From Microlunatus flavus (GTDB lineage: Bacteria > Actinomycetota > Actinomycetes > Propionibacteriales > Propionibacteriaceae): a DNA stretch of 43,160 bases. The DNA lies in contig NZ_FOFA01000014.1 of the NCBI RefSeq assembly GCF_900110855.1, positions 1 through 43,160 on the forward strand. Direction: 5' to 3'. Every line of letters begins with the position of its first letter. Position 1 is the first letter of the stretch. Under the pieces are notes generated by a model. That model worked only from the letters and a program-made list of their open reading frames with translations, was not told the DNA's origin and made no database searches. The translations under genes and the position numbers were made by a program. Below are positions 15,676 to 25,146 of this stretch, in pieces.

Positions 15676-15987
15676 ATGAGCCACAACGAGGACTTCGCGG
15701 CGACCGACACCAAGAAGTCGGCGGCCAGCAAGCTGTTCGACCTCCGCCTGCTCATCGGAGGCCTCTTCACCCTCTACGGCGTGATGCTGACGATCTCCGG
15801 GTTCTTCACCAGCGAGGCCGAGATCCAGAAGGCCGCCGGCATCAACATGAACCTCTGGCTCGGCCTCGGGATGCTGATCCTCGGCCTGCTGTTCCTGCTC
15901 TGGGTGCGGCTGGCCCCGCTCCAGCACGACGAGGACGCCCAGGCCGAGCCCAACCCGACCGACCGCCGTCAGGCCCCCGGGCACTGA
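15676..15987 (+). CDS. Small two-helix membrane protein paired with the symporter
   Basis: Protein of 103 aa with a charged N-terminus, two hydrophobic helices (about 26-47, LIGGLFTLYGVMLTISGFF; and about 59-79, LWLGLGMLILGLLFLLW) joined by a short external loop, and an acidic/Pro-rich cytoplasmic tail. GAGGGG lies 7 nt before the ATG, and the symporter stop is only 13 bp upstream. The family is not recognised by name; small membrane proteins next to SSS transporters are known in other bacteria, and a role as accessory subunit is inferred from position only. Confidence 0.75.
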   Translation: MSHNEDFAATDTKKSAASKLFDLRLLIGGLFTLYGVMLTISGFFTSEAEIQKAAGINMNLWLGLGMLILGLLFLLWVRLAPLQHDEDAQAEPNPTDRRQAPGH

Positions 15988-16015
15988 GCCCGGCCGGCAC
16001 CGCCGGCTCCACCGA

Positions 16016-16081
16016 CGAGGCGCACCTCGCTCGACGTCGCGCACCCCGCAGGGTGCGCGAGGCCGGGCAGGGTGCGCCTCG
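16016..16081 (+). terminator. Nested hairpins after the symporter operon
   Basis: An inner perfect 10-bp stem (16037-16046 with 16051-16060, loop CGCA) is enclosed by an outer 11-bp pair (16016-16026 with 16071-16081). All four arms share GCGCACC or its complement, so alternative pairings are possible. It lies between convergent genes and probably ends transcription. Confidence 0.65.
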
Positions 16082-16111
16082 CGGCGTCTGCGGTGCTGGG
16101 ACCCGACGGCC

Positions 16112-16783
16112 TCAGCCGAGGACCTGGACGCCCAGCTGCTCGGCGAGCGCGGGGGCCAGGCCGTCGAGCTGCGCGGAGGTGATCCACGTGCCGCGCAGCC
16201 CGTCGAGGCCCTCGACGGACCCGATCCGGGCGTCACGCAGGTCCACGTCGGCGAGCCGGGCGCCCCGCAGCGAGAGCGCCCCGACCGTGCAGCCGTCGAG
16301 CCGCAGCGAGCGGACCTGCGCGTCGCCGAGGTCGAGCTCGCCCACCTGGCAGCCGACGAGGTCGACGTCGCGCCAGACCGCCGCCCGTGCGTTCAGGTAG
16401 TCGATCTTGGAGTCGACGACGCGGACGGCCTGCCAGGACGACTCGTACGCCTCGACCGCCCCGAGCCGCGAGGCCCGGATCTCGCTGCCGCGCCAGACCG
16501 AGCGGGGGAGCTTGAGCCCGGCGGCGTCGCACGACTCCAGCAGCGACTCCACGACGTGGCCACGGCTCAGGTCGGCGCCGTCGAGGGAGCACCGGCGCAG
16601 CAGGCTGCCGACCACCGAACCACCGGTCAGGTCGGCCTCGTGCAGGTCCTCGTCGGTCAGCAGCCGCGCGTCGATCCCGTCCTCGAGGAGGAAGGCGAGC
16701 CGGTCGTCGCCGCTCTCGGGCCACGGCCGCACGCCCGTGGGAGTCACGGGCGGCGCGACGGGGGGACGAGGGGCGGCAGGCAT
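16112..16783 (-). CDS. Pentapeptide repeat protein
   Basis: Protein of 223 aa starting at the ATG at 16783; the frame extends upstream but only into the divergent promoter region. After a Pro-rich N-terminus, repeats of the A(D/N)LXX kind run along most of the chain: EADLTGG, DGADLSRGH, RASRLGA, DVDLVGCQ, ELDLGDAQ, SLRLDGCT, SLRGARLADVDLRDARI. These form a right-handed beta-helix in the family. Some members protect DNA gyrase, most are uncharacterised, and nothing here points to a specific target. Monocistronic and divergent from the DinB-fold gene, with its own putative leaderless promoter. Confidence 0.88.
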   Translation of the reverse strand: MPAAPRPPVAPPVTPTGVRPWPESGDDRLAFLLEDGIDARLLTDEDLHEADLTGGSVVGSLLRRCSLDGADLSRGHVVESLLESCDAAGLKLPRSVWRGSEIRASRLGAVEAYESSWQAVRVVDSKIDYLNARAAVWRDVDLVGCQVGELDLGDAQVRSLRLDGCTVGALSLRGARLADVDLRDARIGSVEGLDGLRGTWITSAQLDGLAPALAEQLGVQVLG

Positions 16784-16789
16784 CCCCTT

Positions 16790-16795
16790 ACCGTA
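16790..16795 (-). promoter_or_regulatory. -10 element for the leaderless pentapeptide gene
   Basis: On the minus strand TACGGT lies exactly 6 nt before the ATG at 16783. Confidence 0.5.
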
Positions 16796-16863
16796 GGGAC
16801 CTCGTCCGAGCGCTGCCTCCGACCACCCGTCGAGGCCGCCCTCCCGCTGTCGGCGGGCCGCTC

Positions 16864-16869
16864 TAGGGT
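16864..16869 (+). promoter_or_regulatory. -10 element for the leaderless DinB-fold gene
   Basis: TAGGGT lies exactly 6 nt before the ATG at 16876, and no ribosome binding site is present. Confidence 0.55.
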
Positions 16870-16875
16870 CGGGGC

Positions 16876-17448
16876 ATGAGCGAGTCCGGGAACCCCTCGT
16901 CCACCCCCTCCGCACCGGCCGGCACCGGTCCGCTGCACGACCTGCTGGTCGACTCGTTCGAGCGGGTCCAGGGCCTGTTCGAGGGGATGACGCACCGGCT
17001 GAGCCCCGAGCTCGCGACCTGGCGGGTGGACGGCGGCTCCAACTCCATCGCCTGGCTGCTGTGGCACCTCACCCGCGTGCAGGACGACCACGTCGCCGGG
17101 CTCGCCGGCGAGCAGCAGGCCTGGCCGCGGTGGCGCGACCGCTTCGCGCTGCCCTTCGGCCCGTGGGCGACCGGCTACGGCCAGAGCCCCGACGAGACGG
17201 GCGAGGTGCGGGCGAGCGGCGAGCTGCTCGCGGGCTACCACGCCGACGTCCACGCGCTCACGCTGCGCTACCTCGACAGGATCTCCTCCGACGGGGGCGA
17301 GGCCGAGCTGGCCCGCGTCGTGGACGAGGACTGGAACCCGCCCGTGACCGCGGGCGTGCGCCTGGTGAGCGTCGTCGGCGACACCCTCCAGCACCTCGGG
17401 CAGGCGGCGTACGTCAAGGGTCTCGCCGAGCGGGCGGGCGTCGCGTGA
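16876..17448 (+). CDS. DinB-fold protein (DUF664 / mycothiol-transferase-like)
   Basis: Four-helix-bundle protein, 190 aa, of the DinB/YfiT-like superfamily, which in actinomycetes includes mycothiol-dependent enzymes. The metal-binding His pattern is visible: NSIAWLLWHLTRVQDDHVAG (His in the second helix and again in DDH) and GDTLQHLGQAAYVKGL near the end. The first ~20 residues are Ser/Pro-rich and probably disordered. The stop overlaps the GTG of the methyltransferase gene (GTGA), so the two are translated together. Substrate unknown; detoxification or thiol transfer is a family-level guess. Confidence 0.82.
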   Translation: MSESGNPSSTPSAPAGTGPLHDLLVDSFERVQGLFEGMTHRLSPELATWRVDGGSNSIAWLLWHLTRVQDDHVAGLAGEQQAWPRWRDRFALPFGPWATGYGQSPDETGEVRASGELLAGYHADVHALTLRYLDRISSDGGEAELARVVDEDWNPPVTAGVRLVSVVGDTLQHLGQAAYVKGLAERAGVA

Positions 17449-18233
17449 CCGAGGCCGTGCAGCCCGACCGGGCGGACCCGGCCGGCGTCTTCTACGGCGA
17501 CCTCGCGCCGTGGTGGCCGCTGATCTCCGCGCCCGACGAGTACGCGGAGGAGGCCGCCTTCGCCGCCGAGCTGCTCGCCGGCGCCGAGCCGCCCACCCGG
17601 ACGGTGCTCGAGCTCGGCAGCGGCGGGGGCAACAACGCCCACCACCTCCAGCAGCGCTTCGCGATGACGCTGGTCGACCTGTCGGAGCAGATGCTCGCGG
17701 TGTCGCGGGAGCTCAACCCCGACTGCGAGCACGTCCAGGGCGACATGCGCACGCTGCGCCTCGGGCGCGAGTTCGACGCGGTCTTCGTGCACGACGCGAT
17801 CGAGTACATGACGACGGAGGCCGACCTGCGCGCGGCGGTCGAGACCGCGTACCTGCACTGCCGGCCCGGCGGCGTCGCGGTGCTGGTGCCCGACGACATC
17901 GCCGAGAACTTCGAGCCGGGCACCGAGCACGGCGGCAGCGACGCGCCCGACGGTCGCGGGGTGCGCTACCTGTCCTGGTCGACCGACCCGGACCCGACCG
18001 ACACGACGACGACCACGGAGTACGCGTTCCTGCTCCGCTCGCCCGACGGCGGCGTGCAGGTCGCGCACGACACCCACGTGCTCGGGCTCCACCCCCGCGA
18101 GACCTGGCTGCGGGTGCTCGCCGAGACCGGCTTCGAGGCCCGGTCGGTCGCCGAGGTCACGTCGGACGACCGCCTGCCGCGCGAGTTCTTCGTCGGTCGT
18201 CGACCGTCTGGGGACGGGGGCGACAGATCCTGA
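17445..18233 (+). CDS. Class I SAM-dependent methyltransferase
   Basis: Rossmann-fold methyltransferase, 262 aa, starting at the GTG at 17445 that overlaps the previous stop; the frame is open much further upstream but that part is the shadow of the DinB gene. Motif I is VLELGSGGGNNAHHL, the acidic end of strand 2 is LVDLSEQML, motif II is CEHVQGDMRTLRLGREFDAV, followed by FVHDAIEYM and RPGGVAVLVPDD. The C-terminal half (WSTDPDPTDTTTTTEYAFLL, VLGLHPRETWLRVLAETGF) is a typical small-molecule methyltransferase cap. The acceptor is unknown. Co-transcribed with the DinB-fold gene. Confidence 0.88.
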   Translation: MTEAVQPDRADPAGVFYGDLAPWWPLISAPDEYAEEAAFAAELLAGAEPPTRTVLELGSGGGNNAHHLQQRFAMTLVDLSEQMLAVSRELNPDCEHVQGDMRTLRLGREFDAVFVHDAIEYMTTEADLRAAVETAYLHCRPGGVAVLVPDDIAENFEPGTEHGGSDAPDGRGVRYLSWSTDPDPTDTTTTTEYAFLLRSPDGGVQVAHDTHVLGLHPRETWLRVLAETGFEARSVAEVTSDDRLPREFFVGRRPSGDGGDRS

Positions 18234-18248
18234 GACAGGCTCTCAGGA
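18228..18248 (+). terminator. Short hairpin overlapping the methyltransferase stop
   Basis: TCCTGAG (18228-18234) pairs perfectly with CTCAGGA (18242-18248) around a 7-nt loop; the stop codon is inside the first arm. Confidence 0.45.
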
Positions 18249-18414
18249 GACCTTGACGCCGGACCCCGCGCGAGAGAAGGTGTCTGGGTTGTCGGTCGGG
18301 GGACCACAGCAGAGATCTCGGAGCCACCGCTTGTGGGGAGCGGTCCCGGGATCCCAGGGGGGTTCGGCAACGACGCCTGCGCCGCGGGGCGATGCTCCGA
18401 GGGCGTGGCGGTGG
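18249..18414 (+). other. Unexplained intergenic region, possible structured RNA
   Basis: This 166-bp stretch between two hairpins has no credible ORF. It has a TTGACG at 18253-18258 without a good -10, a GAGATCTC palindrome (18312-18319), and several short complementary runs. No known riboswitch class was recognised. Confidence 0.25.
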
Positions 18415-18440
18415 AGGGTGGCGGCGAGAGCCGCCACCCT
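18415..18440 (+). terminator. 11-bp hairpin with GAGA tetraloop
   Basis: 18415-18425 (AGGGTGGCGGC) pairs perfectly with 18430-18440 around the loop GAGA, a GNRA-type tetraloop. It lies upstream of the putative leaderless promoter of the VOC gene, so it ends transcription from the left or closes a small RNA. Confidence 0.7.
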
Positions 18441-18471
18441 TCTGTCGTCCCCGGACCCGGCTCGGCGACCG

Positions 18472-18477
18472 TAGGGT
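18472..18477 (+). promoter_or_regulatory. -10 element for the leaderless VOC gene
   Basis: TAGGGT lies exactly 6 nt before the GTG at 18484; no ribosome binding site is present. Confidence 0.55.
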
Positions 18478-18483
18478 GTCGCC

Positions 18484-19296
18484 GTGACGACCCGGAACAC
18501 CCCCTTCGCGCCCGGCACGCCCTGCTGGGTCGACCTGTTCACCTCCGACCCCGAGCGCAGCCAGGCCTTCTACGCCGCGCTGCTGGGGTGGGAGTTCGCC
18601 GACCAGGGCGAGGCGTACGGCGGCTACACGCTGGCGACCAAGGACGGCCAGAACGTGGCCGGCCTGATGCGGAACAGCGGCGACTCGGGCACCCCGGACA
18701 CCTGGAGCACCTACCTGGCCACGGCCGACGTCGAGGCGTCGGTGGCCCGGGCGACCGAGGCCGGGGCCACCGTCCTGGCGCCGCCGCTGGCGGTCGGCCG
18801 GCTGGGCTCGATGGCCGTGCTCGTCGACCCGGCCGGCGCGGTCGTCGGCCTGTGGCAGGCCGGCGAGCACCCCGGGTTCGGCCGCTTCGAGGAGCCCGGC
18901 TCGGTCGTCTGGGCGGAGACGCACAGCAAGAGCTTCGGGGCGAGCCGCGACTTCTACGCACGCGTGGCCGGGTGGACGTACGACGTGACGGCCGACTCCG
19001 ACGAGTTCCGCTACCTGACGGCCCAGGTCGACGGCCGCCCCGTCGCCGGCCTCATGGACTCGGCCCGCTTCCTGCCCGACGCGGTGCCGAGCCACTGGGC
19101 GGTCTACCTGGGCGTGGAGGACGCCGACGCCGCCCAGGCGGTCGCCGAGGCCCACGGCGCGACCGTCCTGATGGGGGCGGAGGACACGCCGTTCGGGCGG
19201 ATCGCCGACCTCGTCGACCCGACCGGCGCTCCCTTCAAGCTGCACTCGGCGACCCTGAGGAACCCGCCCGCCGTCACCGACGGTGCCACTGCCTGA
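18484..19296 (+). CDS. VOC family protein with two tandem domains
   Basis: Protein of 270 aa made of two glyoxalase-fold halves: residues about 10-128 ([20 protein letters not shown] through [14 protein letters not shown]) and about 137-260 ([20 protein letters not shown] through [14 protein letters not shown]). Both carry the (S/A)xxFYxxLxGW signature. The arrangement resembles the mycobacterial CFP32-like VOC proteins. Substrate and metal dependence are unknown. A strong hairpin isolates it from the methyltransferase upstream. Confidence 0.88.
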   Translation: MTTRNTPFAPGTPCWVDLFTSDPERSQAFYAALLGWEFADQGEAYGGYTLATKDGQNVAGLMRNSGDSGTPDTWSTYLATADVEASVARATEAGATVLAPPLAVGRLGSMAVLVDPAGAVVGLWQAGEHPGFGRFEEPGSVVWAETHSKSFGASRDFYARVAGWTYDVTADSDEFRYLTAQVDGRPVAGLMDSARFLPDAVPSHWAVYLGVEDADAAQAVAEAHGATVLMGAEDTPFGRIADLVDPTGAPFKLHSATLRNPPAVTDGATA

Positions 19297-19450
19297 GGCC
19301 CACCCCGACCCCCCGCCGGGTGCACTACTTTGGGGGTGCCGCAGGTCCTCCGCCGCCCCTCCGGCCAGCGCAGCGCCGCACCGTCGGAGTTGCCGAGAGC
19401 ACGACCGCACCCCAACCCCGGCCCACCGGCCTGCACGCCCCAGGAGATCG

Positions 19451-21760
<2,310 letters not shown>

Positions 21761-21772
21761 GACCCAGCCCCG

Positions 21773-23365
21773 CTAGCCGGCGCGCTCCGACACCGCGCGG
21801 AGCGCCTCCGGCCAGCGCCGGTCCAGCAGCCGGCCGCCCTGCACCGTCCCGACGCGCAGGGCGGCCAGGCCGAGCACGAGGCCGACCGGCAGCGCCAGCC
21901 ACCCCGCCCACGGTCGCCAGAACGCGCCGAGGAGGACGAGCGCGAGGCTGGGCAGCCCGAGGAGCCCGGTGGCGACGAGCACGACCATCGCCGACGCCAG
22001 TGCGGGCAGCCCCCCGGAGCTGCCGCGCTGGAACGGGCTCTCCCCCGGCACCGGGCCGGGCCACTGCCACAGCGCGCCGGCCCACGCGCCGGCGCCCATG
22101 CCGCCCAGGGCGAGCGCGGCGCTCAGCCCGAGGGCGCCGGGCAGCGACGCCCACCCGCCGGTGACCGCGGCGACGACCAGGTGCATCGCGAGCAGGACCG
22201 GCGCGAAGACGGTCAGCGCGGCCAGCACCCGGCCTCGTCGGTCGGCGAGGCCCGAGAGGCCGGTGCTGACGTGCAGCCACAGGGCGCTGCCGTCGAAGCT
22301 GAGGTCCTGGCCGACGCTCGTGCCGACGACCACCGCCAGGACGCAGGGCGTGAGGACGACCAGCCGGGGGCTCACGTCGGGGTTGAGCCCGAGCGTCACC
22401 AGGAGCACGAGCGGGGCGACGAGGAAGCTGGCCAGGGTCGCGACGTGGCGGGCGTCGCGGCGCCAGTAGCGCAGCGAGCGCACCGCCACCGCGCCGGCCT
22501 CGTCCGCCGGGAACAGCCGCTCGAGCCGGCCGCTGCGGCCCACGGTGCCGCTCCCGCCGGCGGACGTGGAGGGCTCGACGAGGCGCCGGTCGAGGACCGC
22601 GGTCCAGGTGGCGCCGAGCGCGACGACGAGCCCGGCGGCGAGGACCAGGTGGACGCCCGCCTGCGCCCAGGCGCCGCGGGCCACGTCGCCCGGCAGCGCC
22701 CAGGCCCACCCGAAGGGGCTCCACGAGGCGGCCGTCGACGCGCGCTGCAGCAGCGTCGTGAGCACGCCCAGGTCGCTGCCCAGGCCGCGGCTGAGCACGT
22801 TCGTCGCGATCGCCAGGCCGGCGCCGACCACGGCGAGCAGGACCGCCGCGAGGTCGCGGAACCGTCGCGACGACAGGAAGGCGGCGAAGGCCGAGGTCGC
22901 CGTCCGCGACAGCAGGACGCACGTCAGCGTGCCGAGCACGGCGGCGACGAGCGCGGCCAGGGCCAGGCCCGGCGTCCGTGCCCAGGTGACGACGAGGCCG
23001 AGGGCGACGAGCACGGTCGCGACGCCGGGCAGGCCGACCAGGGCGGCGACGACCAGCCCGGGTACGAGGGCGCGGGCGCGCACCGGGAGCAGGGCGAAGC
23101 GCGCCGGGTCGACGGTCTCGTCGACGCCGAAGACGAGCAGCGAGAGCACCAGCCAGCCGAGGGTCAGGGCGGCGTACGCGACGACGGTGACCTGGGCGGT
23201 CACCTCCGTCGACGTCCAGCGCAGTGCGACCAGGCCGGCGACGGCCGCGACGACGATCCCGAGGGCGTACACGGCGCCGAGCACCAGGCCGACCGTCCGC
23301 CAGACGCTGCGGCGCAGCCCGTTGCGCAGCAGCGTCAGCTTCAGCCCGACGAGGAGCGCAACCAC
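21773..23365 (-). CDS. ABC-2-type transporter permease
   Basis: Polytopic membrane protein, 530 aa, with about a dozen hydrophobic segments and a central hydrophilic loop (VEPSTSAGGSGTVGRSGRLERL). It starts at the GTG at 23365, inside the 3' end of the ATPase gene (25-bp overlap), with GAGGAGGG 6 nt upstream, so the pair is translationally coupled. The 1110-codon open frame that extends further upstream is a shadow of the ATPase and oxidoreductase genes. No sequence motif reveals the cargo; the layout (one ATPase, one large permease) matches actinobacterial exporters of unknown substrate. Convergent with the GH13 gene, with only 12 bp between them. Confidence 0.82.
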   Translation of the reverse strand: MVALLVGLKLTLLRNGLRRSVWRTVGLVLGAVYALGIVVAAVAGLVALRWTSTEVTAQVTVVAYAALTLGWLVLSLLVFGVDETVDPARFALLPVRARALVPGLVVAALVGLPGVATVLVALGLVVTWARTPGLALAALVAAVLGTLTCVLLSRTATSAFAAFLSSRRFRDLAAVLLAVVGAGLAIATNVLSRGLGSDLGVLTTLLQRASTAASWSPFGWAWALPGDVARGAWAQAGVHLVLAAGLVVALGATWTAVLDRRLVEPSTSAGGSGTVGRSGRLERLFPADEAGAVAVRSLRYWRRDARHVATLASFLVAPLVLLVTLGLNPDVSPRLVVLTPCVLAVVVGTSVGQDLSFDGSALWLHVSTGLSGLADRRGRVLAALTVFAPVLLAMHLVVAAVTGGWASLPGALGLSAALALGGMGAGAWAGALWQWPGPVPGESPFQRGSSGGLPALASAMVVLVATGLLGLPSLALVLLGAFWRPWAGWLALPVGLVLGLAALRVGTVQGGRLLDRRWPEALRAVSERAG

Positions 23366-24105
23366 GCCAGACCCTCCTCGTCGCCGGCCCGGAAGCCGAC
23401 CAGCTCGAGGAACCGCTGCTGCAGGGTCGAGCCCGCCCGCACCTCGTCCACCGGCCCGGAGACGAGGACGCGGCCCTGCGCGACGACCGCCACCTGGTCG
23501 CACAGGCTCTCGACGAGCTCCATGACGTGGCTCGACAGCACCACGGTGCCGCCGTCGCGGGTGTAGCGCCGCAGGATCGAGCGGATGCCCTCGCCGGAGA
23601 CCGGGTCGACGGCCTCGAAGGGTTCGTCGAGGACGAGCAGGCGCGGCGCGTGCACGAGCGCGCAGGCCAGGCCGATCTTCTTGGTCATGCCGGCGGAGTA
23701 GTCGGCGACCAGGGTGTCCGCGTCGGCGGCGAGGCCGAGCGCCTCGAGCAGGTCGCCGGAGCGGCTGGCGATGTCGGCCGGCGGGACGCGGCGCAGGCGC
23801 CCGACGTAGCTGAGCAGCTCCCGCCCGCTGAGCCGGTCGAAGAGCCGGACCCCGTCGGGCAGCACGCCCATCGTCGCCTTGGCCGCGGCCGGGTCGGTCC
23901 ACACGTCGTGGCCGAGGACCTCCGCGGTGCCCGCGTCGGGGCGCAGCAGGCCGGTGGCCATCGAGAGGGTCGTCGTCTTGCCGGCACCGTTGGGCCCGAC
24001 GAGGCCGAACAGGCTGCCGGCCGGGACCTGGAGGTCGAGCCCGTCGACCGCGCGCTTGACCCCGAAGCTCTTGACCAGGCCGGTCAGCCGCATGGCCGTC
24101 GGCAC
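23341..24105 (-). CDS. ABC transporter ATP-binding protein
   Basis: Nucleotide-binding subunit, 254 aa. Walker A is GPNGAGKTT (37-45), Walker B is LLVLDEP (156-162), and the D-loop/H-loop region reads FEAVDPVSG and VVLSSHVMELVE. The signature motif, normally LSGGQ, is YSAGM (136-140), followed by TKKIGLACAL, a variant seen in CcmA/ABC-2 exporter ATPases. The GTG at 24105 is preferred because GAGGG lies 8-9 nt upstream, while the internal ATG at 24093 has none. It starts 3 bp after the oxidoreductase stop and overlaps the permease start, so all three form one transcription unit. Confidence 0.9.
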   Translation of the reverse strand: MPTAMRLTGLVKSFGVKRAVDGLDLQVPAGSLFGLVGPNGAGKTTTLSMATGLLRPDAGTAEVLGHDVWTDPAAAKATMGVLPDGVRLFDRLSGRELLSYVGRLRRVPPADIASRSGDLLEALGLAADADTLVADYSAGMTKKIGLACALVHAPRLLVLDEPFEAVDPVSGEGIRSILRRYTRDGGTVVLSSHVMELVESLCDQVAVVAQGRVLVSGPVDEVRAGSTLQQRFLELVGFRAGDEEGLAWLRSSSG

Positions 24106-24108
24106 GGT

Positions 24109-24978
24109 TCAGCCCTCGTGCAGGCGGGTGCGCACCCGGCCCACGAAGGCCACCAGGCCGTCGAGGTCGGGCTCGTCCTTGGTCGGCTGGATCACGAGGT
24201 GGTCGACGCCGAGCCCGGCCAGGCGCCGGACGGCGTCGACGAAGACGTCCTCGTCGCCCGCGGTCCCGATCTGGCGGCCGGCCTCGCCGCCGTAGCGCGG
24301 CAGCTCGGCGTCCACGCGCTCGCGCGCGCCCGGTCCCGTCGCGGCGATCTCGCTGTAGACGAAGGGGTGCCCCGGCCCCCGGACCGCGGTCACCTGCTCG
24401 CTCACGTCGGCGACCTGGGCGTCGCTCCAGGCGCAGGGCGCCAGGTAGCCGTCGCCGAGCCCGGCGGCCAGCCGCACCGACTTCGGGCCCGTCCCGCCGA
24501 TGAAGAGCGGGGGCACGACCTCCGGCGGCCAGTCGAGCCGGACCCCGTCGAGGTGGACGTACGCCCCGTCCGTGGTGACCGTCTCGCCCGCGAGCAGCGC
24601 CCGCAGCGCGGTCGCGTACTCCTCGAGGAGGCCGAGCGGGGACCTCGCGCGCGCCCCGACCTGGCCCATCCACTCCTGCACCCCGTGGCCGATGCCCGGC
24701 ATCAGCCGCCCGGGGAAGGCGCCGGCGAGCGTCGCGACCTCCATCGCGGTCAGCGCGACGTTGCGCAGCGGGGTCGGCATGAGGCCGATGCCGACCCGGA
24801 TCCGGACGGTGCTCGCGAGGGCCACGGCGGCGGAGGCGACGCCGCTCTCCTTGAAGCAGTCTTCCCAGACCCAGAGCTCGTCGAGGCCGGCCGCCTCGAT
24901 CGACTGCGCCAGGCGCACCAGGCTGCCGGGCGCCATGTCCGGGGTGAAGCAGAGGCCGAGGGCGGGCACGGGAGTCAC
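24109..24978 (-). CDS. LLM class (F420-dependent type) oxidoreductase
   Basis: Luciferase-like monooxygenase-fold enzyme, 289 aa, with TIM-barrel strands visible in LGLCFTPDM, ELWVWEDCF, RIRVGIGLMP, PGIGHGVQEWMGQVG and PLFIGGTGPKSVRLAAGLGDGYL. The spacing and the Gly-rich phosphate loop (FIGGTGPKS) fit actinobacterial F420-dependent members; FMN cannot be excluded. The GTG at 24978 is chosen because it starts right at the first strand. It precedes the ABC ATPase by 3 bp; whether it works with the transporter or is only co-transcribed is unknown. Confidence 0.85.
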   Translation of the reverse strand: MTPVPALGLCFTPDMAPGSLVRLAQSIEAAGLDELWVWEDCFKESGVASAAVALASTVRIRVGIGLMPTPLRNVALTAMEVATLAGAFPGRLMPGIGHGVQEWMGQVGARARSPLGLLEEYATALRALLAGETVTTDGAYVHLDGVRLDWPPEVVPPLFIGGTGPKSVRLAAGLGDGYLAPCAWSDAQVADVSEQVTAVRGPGHPFVYSEIAATGPGARERVDAELPRYGGEAGRQIGTAGDEDVFVDAVRRLAGLGVDHLVIQPTKDEPDLDGLVAFVGRVRTRLHEG

Positions 24979-25052
24979 CCGAGCAGTCTCCGCCACGACT
25001 CCGACAGCTCCGCCACCCACCCCGGCGTCCCGCCCGCACCTCTCGCCCTCCA

Positions 25053-25123
25053 GACCCGCGAGCGGTAGGTTGCCGCGACGACACGCCGAGCCGGAGTCGC
25101 GGCAACCTACCGCTCGGCGGGTC
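25053..25123 (-). repeat. Dispersed stem-loop repeat, family 1, copy 2
   Basis: The most complete copy: 25053-25079 pairs with 25096-25123 over 27 bp with a single bulged base, leaving a 16-nt loop. The core arms are GTAGGTTGC (25065-25073) and GCAACCTAC (25102-25110), 28 nt apart. Unlike the other two copies it lies between divergent genes, 23 bp before the ATG of the HTH_42 gene. Confidence 0.88.
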
Positions 25124-25146
25124 TTCAGAGGGTGGAGGAGGCGCGG

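Noticed and set aside
18249-18414. Riboswitch (cobalamin, TPP, SAH or c-di-AMP class)
   Set aside because: None of the conserved core motifs of these classes could be found, and the downstream gene has its own closer promoter.
23341-23365. Frameshift between the ABC ATPase and permease
   Set aside because: The 25-bp overlap has a proper ribosome binding site and GTG for the permease; both proteins have normal ends.
21773-25105. 1110-codon minus-strand ORF
   Set aside because: Only the part from 23365 down is a real permease; the rest is the out-of-frame shadow of the ABC ATPase and the oxidoreductase.
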